DNA of 32,858 nt, from NCBI RefSeq assembly GCF_009690905.1, contig NZ_VOSW01000102.1, forward strand, positions 1-32,858. Direction: 5' to 3'. Positions 30,269 to 32,858 of the stretch are shown here, piece after piece. The notes under the pieces were generated by a model. It was not told the origin of the DNA. It ran no database searches and was given only the letters and a program-made list of their open reading frames with translations. The stretch is from Paraburkholderia madseniana. GTDB taxonomy: Bacteria; Pseudomonadota; Gammaproteobacteria; Burkholderiales; Burkholderiaceae. The first letter of the stretch is position 1; each line of letters begins with the position of its first letter. Both the position numbers and the translations under genes were made by a program.

Positions 30269-32698
30269 ATGAAACAGACAGGCGCATTGGGCGAAACATC
30301 GGCTGACGGCGTGCAGGCGGAGCCCGCGCTGCGGCCGCTTCAAAGAATGTTGTCGCGTCGAGTGGCGCGCACGCCGCTCGGAGAATCATGGCGCACGCGT
30401 GCTGGCGCTGGCGCCGCACTGGTGACGGCCGCGCTGCTGATGTCCGCATGCGCCGACGCGAGTTCCACGACCGGCGATGCCGCATCCGCACCGTCGACAC
30501 AAACGAGCACGGCGGCGAACGCTGTGAGCAACAACGACAGCCCGCTGACGGCAAAATCTCAACCGGACGCGGGACTCACCGCTAACGCCACGAACGGCGT
30601 CGCTACGGCTTCGAGCGGCACCGCCGTTGCGAGCACCGATCATCCTGCCTTTGCATCGCGCCCCTCGCTCGAACTCGCCAAGGCCAAACAGCTTGCTGCC
30701 GAACAGCGCGTCGCCGCACGCGTGCCGGCCGCGAGCGGCATGACCGAAAAGCGCAGCCGTCCGCTTACGCTGCGAGATTCCGGCATCGACGGTTCGTTGA
30801 TGTTCGCGCGCGACGTCGACTTTCGCGTGACCGGCGACATCGGTTTCATGATTCACGACATGGCCGCGACGCTGACGCCGGCGCGCGCTGGACAGCCGAT
30901 CGTGTTCGACGATCCGACCAGCGTGACGATCAACGTCCACCGTGGCGACGTCACGCTCGACAGCGCCAAGCTCACTGCGATTTTCAATCGCTACCTGTTC
31001 CAGTACCAGGGCTCGCCGCTGCGCAATATGCGAGTGGTGCCACAAGACGGCGGCACCTTGCGAATTACGGGCGAAATGCATCGCGACACGTGGGTGCCGA
31101 TCGTGCTGATCGGGTCGCTGTCGATGCGCAACGCCGACAACCTCGTGTTCCATGCCGACCACGTCGAAGTGGCCGGTGTCGGCGCAGACAAGCTGATGCA
31201 GGCCGCGCACGTGAAGATGGCTGACCTGTTGAAGGTGGACACGCCGATCGCGCGTCTCGACGGCGACGACGTCGTGATGCAGGTGGCCAAACTCACGCCG
31301 CCACCCGCGTTGCGCATGACCATCACGCAGATCAACACCAGTGCGGCAGGTGTGCGCTTCACGCTCGACGACCACACGGTGCAGAAGATCGACTGGCCCG
31401 CGACGATGCCACCGCGCGGCATGCTGGTACAGGGCGGCGACGTCAAGTTCATGCGTTCGATGCCGATGAACATCGACATGGCGCTAACGCCACTTGATAC
31501 GAATGCGCCGTTCGTACTCGACCTGTACCACTACCGCGACCAGATGGCGGCCGGCTACTTCACCTTCGACGAGGCAGGCGCACTGGACGTCCACTTGCCG
31601 TCATATCCCACGCTAGCCAGCGCGTCGAAAGATGCGCCGACGCAAGTGGGCAGCGCGAGCGCGCGCTTTAACGACAGCTTCATTCGCGCGCAGCAGGCGT
31701 CGCTCGCGCAGGCGCGCCTGGTCTGGCAACAGGTGCCGCAGACTTTGCGGACGGCATCGGTTGCACGCGCGATCCCGGTCGGCACGCGGGCGGCATTTGT
31801 CGGTCAGAGCATGGCGACGCCCGGCTCTGCGATTAGCGACGAGCGGCACTCGTCCGGACCTGCACCCTTGATTCACGTCGAGAATGTCGACTTCTACGTA
31901 TCGGGTCGAATCGGCTTTCATGTGCGTTCGCTGGATGCGCAGATGGTGCCGAAGAATCCGGGTCAACCGGTCGACCTCGACGATCCGGACCAGTACGACA
32001 TTCGGATCATTGGCGGCGAAGTGGTCGAGCCGTGGCCTGCCATGGCGGCGTTGTTCAACGATTATCTGCTCGACTATGAGCCGCGTTCGCTGAACGATTT
32101 GCAGTTGAAGCCGGTGGATGGCAAGTTGGAAGTATCGGGCGGGATCAAGTTGTGGAATCACTTTCCTGGCGTGTGGCTGCCGACGACGATGAGCGGCACG
32201 ATCGTGGCTAAGGATGAGCGGCATCTTGTCTATGAGCCGACCTCGGTGAAGGTGCTGGGGGTGCCGCAGGCGGGGTTGTTGCGGGCGCTGGATATTCCGT
32301 TGGCGTCGTTGACGCCGTTTACACGCAAGGGTGTTGCGTTGAAGGGTAGCGAACTGGTGTTCGATCAGTACACCGTGTTTCCGCCGCCGGTTTTGCAGGG
32401 GCGGCTGGCTAGTGCGACGGTGACTGATGAGGGGTTGGTGTTGAAGTTCAAGCGTGATGCATCCGTTGCTGCTGCGAGGCCGCCTGCTGGGGCGGCGAAG
32501 AGTTTTGTCTGGATCGAGTCGGGTGATGTGAAGATGTTTAATTCGTTGGTCACGAATGCGAGGACTTTTATTCGGGATAGTTCTAATCCTGGGGTCATGA
32601 AGTTTGATCTTTATGGATATCGAAGGGATGTTTCCAAGGGGATTGTGAGGATGGGGGAGGATGGGGGATTGGACGTGGATCTGGCTGCTAGGAAATAG
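30269..32698 (+). CDS. Large lipoprotein with two tandem TULIP/DUF2993-like domains
   Basis: This 809-residue protein starts at the ATG at 30269 after a strong AGGAGGA. A long basic N-terminus and hydrophobic stretch end in LMSAC (Cys61, lipobox), then a Ser/Thr/Ala-rich linker to ~170. Two copies of one ~260-residue unit follow, about 183-442 and 540-804. They begin VDFRVTGDIGF / VDFYVSGRIGF and share PGQP-like and FDDP/LDDP motifs, FNRYLFQY / FNDYLLDY, and a PPPALR / PPPVLQ turn before the last strands. GDVKFM / GDVKMF then leads to LDLYHYRDQ / FDLYGYRRD and ALDVHL / GLDVDL at the ends. The PPP-turn and alternating strands recall DUF2993/LmeA-like lipid-binding TULIP domains. I infer an envelope lipid- or hydrophobic-ligand-binding lipoprotein. 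No characterised homologue is recognised. Confidence 0.8.
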   Translation: MKQTGALGETSADGVQAEPALRPLQRMLSRRVARTPLGESWRTRAGAGAALVTAALLMSACADASSTTGDAASAPSTQTSTAANAVSNNDSPLTAKSQPDAGLTANATNGVATASSGTAVASTDHPAFASRPSLELAKAKQLAAEQRVAARVPAASGMTEKRSRPLTLRDSGIDGSLMFARDVDFRVTGDIGFMIHDMAATLTPARAGQPIVFDDPTSVTINVHRGDVTLDSAKLTAIFNRYLFQYQGSPLRNMRVVPQDGGTLRITGEMHRDTWVPIVLIGSLSMRNADNLVFHADHVEVAGVGADKLMQAAHVKMADLLKVDTPIARLDGDDVVMQVAKLTPPPALRMTITQINTSAAGVRFTLDDHTVQKIDWPATMPPRGMLVQGGDVKFMRSMPMNIDMALTPLDTNAPFVLDLYHYRDQMAAGYFTFDEAGALDVHLPSYPTLASASKDAPTQVGSASARFNDSFIRAQQASLAQARLVWQQVPQTLRTASVARAIPVGTRAAFVGQSMATPGSAISDERHSSGPAPLIHVENVDFYVSGRIGFHVRSLDAQMVPKNPGQPVDLDDPDQYDIRIIGGEVVEPWPAMAALFNDYLLDYEPRSLNDLQLKPVDGKLEVSGGIKLWNHFPGVWLPTTMSGTIVAKDERHLVYEPTSVKVLGVPQAGLLRALDIPLASLTPFTRKGVALKGSELVFDQYTVFPPPVLQGRLASATVTDEGLVLKFKRDASVAAARPPAGAAKSFVWIESGDVKMFNSLVTNARTFIRDSSNPGVMKFDLYGYRRDVSKGIVRMGEDGGLDVDLAARK

Positions 32699-32783
32699 TT
32701 AGGGTTTTTGCCTTCGCGGCGCTTATTGTCCGTGTTCTTAGGGCTTTGGCCTTTCCTTGAATTGTTAGTGGTCTATTAGCGTT

Positions 32784-32798
32784 GCCCCTGTGCGGGGC
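32784..32798. repeat. Short GC hairpin
   Basis: gcccc (32784-32788) and ggggc (32794-32798) with loop tgtgc, directly upstream of the larger inverted repeat at 32803-32837. Confidence 0.5.
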
Positions 32799-32802
32799 GG
32801 CA

Positions 32803-32837
32803 CCTACTTCTCTTTGCCGGCTGCAAAGAGAAGTAGG
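32803..32837. repeat. Perfect 15-bp inverted repeat, REP-like intergenic element
   Basis: cctacttctctttgc (32803-32817) and its exact reverse complement (32823-32837) flank a 5-nt loop. Together with the preceding gcggggcggca and the following caagagaaagcag, this looks like a dispersed intergenic palindrome that I recall as frequent in Paraburkholderia genomes. No second copy lies in the window, so repetition here is from memory, not shown. Confidence 0.65.
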
Positions 32838-32858
32838 CAAGAGAAAGCAGCTCAAACC

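Overview
The window is a high-GC chromosomal segment whose proteins look most like those of Burkholderia/Paraburkholderia (Betaproteobacteria). This placement rests on protein character and gene style, since no database search was possible. The content is mostly housekeeping: two aminoacyl-tRNA synthetases (alaS, glnS), uppP and a tRNA-Arg(UCU), with accessory envelope, transport and metabolic genes between them. There is no prophage, integrase, CRISPR array or toxin-antitoxin pair. The one mobile-element trace is at the extreme left.

Layout. 1-475: an IS4-like element end abuts a 5'-truncated pentapeptide-repeat gene. 476-1092: a gene-poor stretch ending in a strong + strand intrinsic terminator with no obvious gene to serve. 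1229-3503 (minus): a small lipoprotein, a LysM/M23 lipoprotein of the NlpD type with degenerate zinc ligands, and an aldose-1-epimerase-like protein. 3750-5351 (plus): a 28-residue membrane peptide, uppP, and tRNA-Arg behind a hairpin-rich leader. 5410-7618 (minus): a DUF427 protein and a secreted phosphoesterase, the latter divergent from a di-haem cytochrome c peroxidase lipoprotein (7834-9300). 9357-10800: a small membrane protein, a COG4520-like secreted protein and a NUDIX hydrolase. 10877-13750 (minus): an orphan GltI-type glutamate/aspartate-binding protein and glnS. 14248-16784 (plus): periplasmic gamma-glutamyltransferase and an RBBP9/YdeN-type hydrolase preceded by a 13-bp tandem repeat. 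16899-18128 (minus): a class III CoA-transferase divergent from alaS (18427-21051). 21209-23627: a LysR regulator divergent from a YbfB/YjiJ-type MFS transporter. 23885-29758 (plus): ltaE, a zinc-ribbon NUDIX hydrolase, a hot-dog thioesterase and a four-gene branched-chain-amino-acid-type ABC transporter core (livHMGF). 30269-32698: a large lipoprotein made of two tandem copies of one domain. The right edge carries a perfect 15-bp inverted repeat resembling a dispersed intergenic element.

How genes work together. The thioesterase and livHMGF are packed with 4-nt gaps or overlaps and should be one transcript, with the NUDIX gene 3 nt upstream. No substrate-binding protein is encoded with the transporter. 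UppP (undecaprenyl phosphate recycling) and the NlpD-like activator both concern the cell wall. Ggt and GltI could both handle periplasmic glutamate, but they are on opposite strands and this link is only an inference.

The most noteworthy items are the internally duplicated, TULIP/DUF2993-like lipoprotein at 30269-32698, the Walker A lysine-to-arginine change in the LivF-type ATPase, the 28-aa membrane peptide, the low-complexity insertion in the MFS transporter, and the structured leader before tRNA-Arg.
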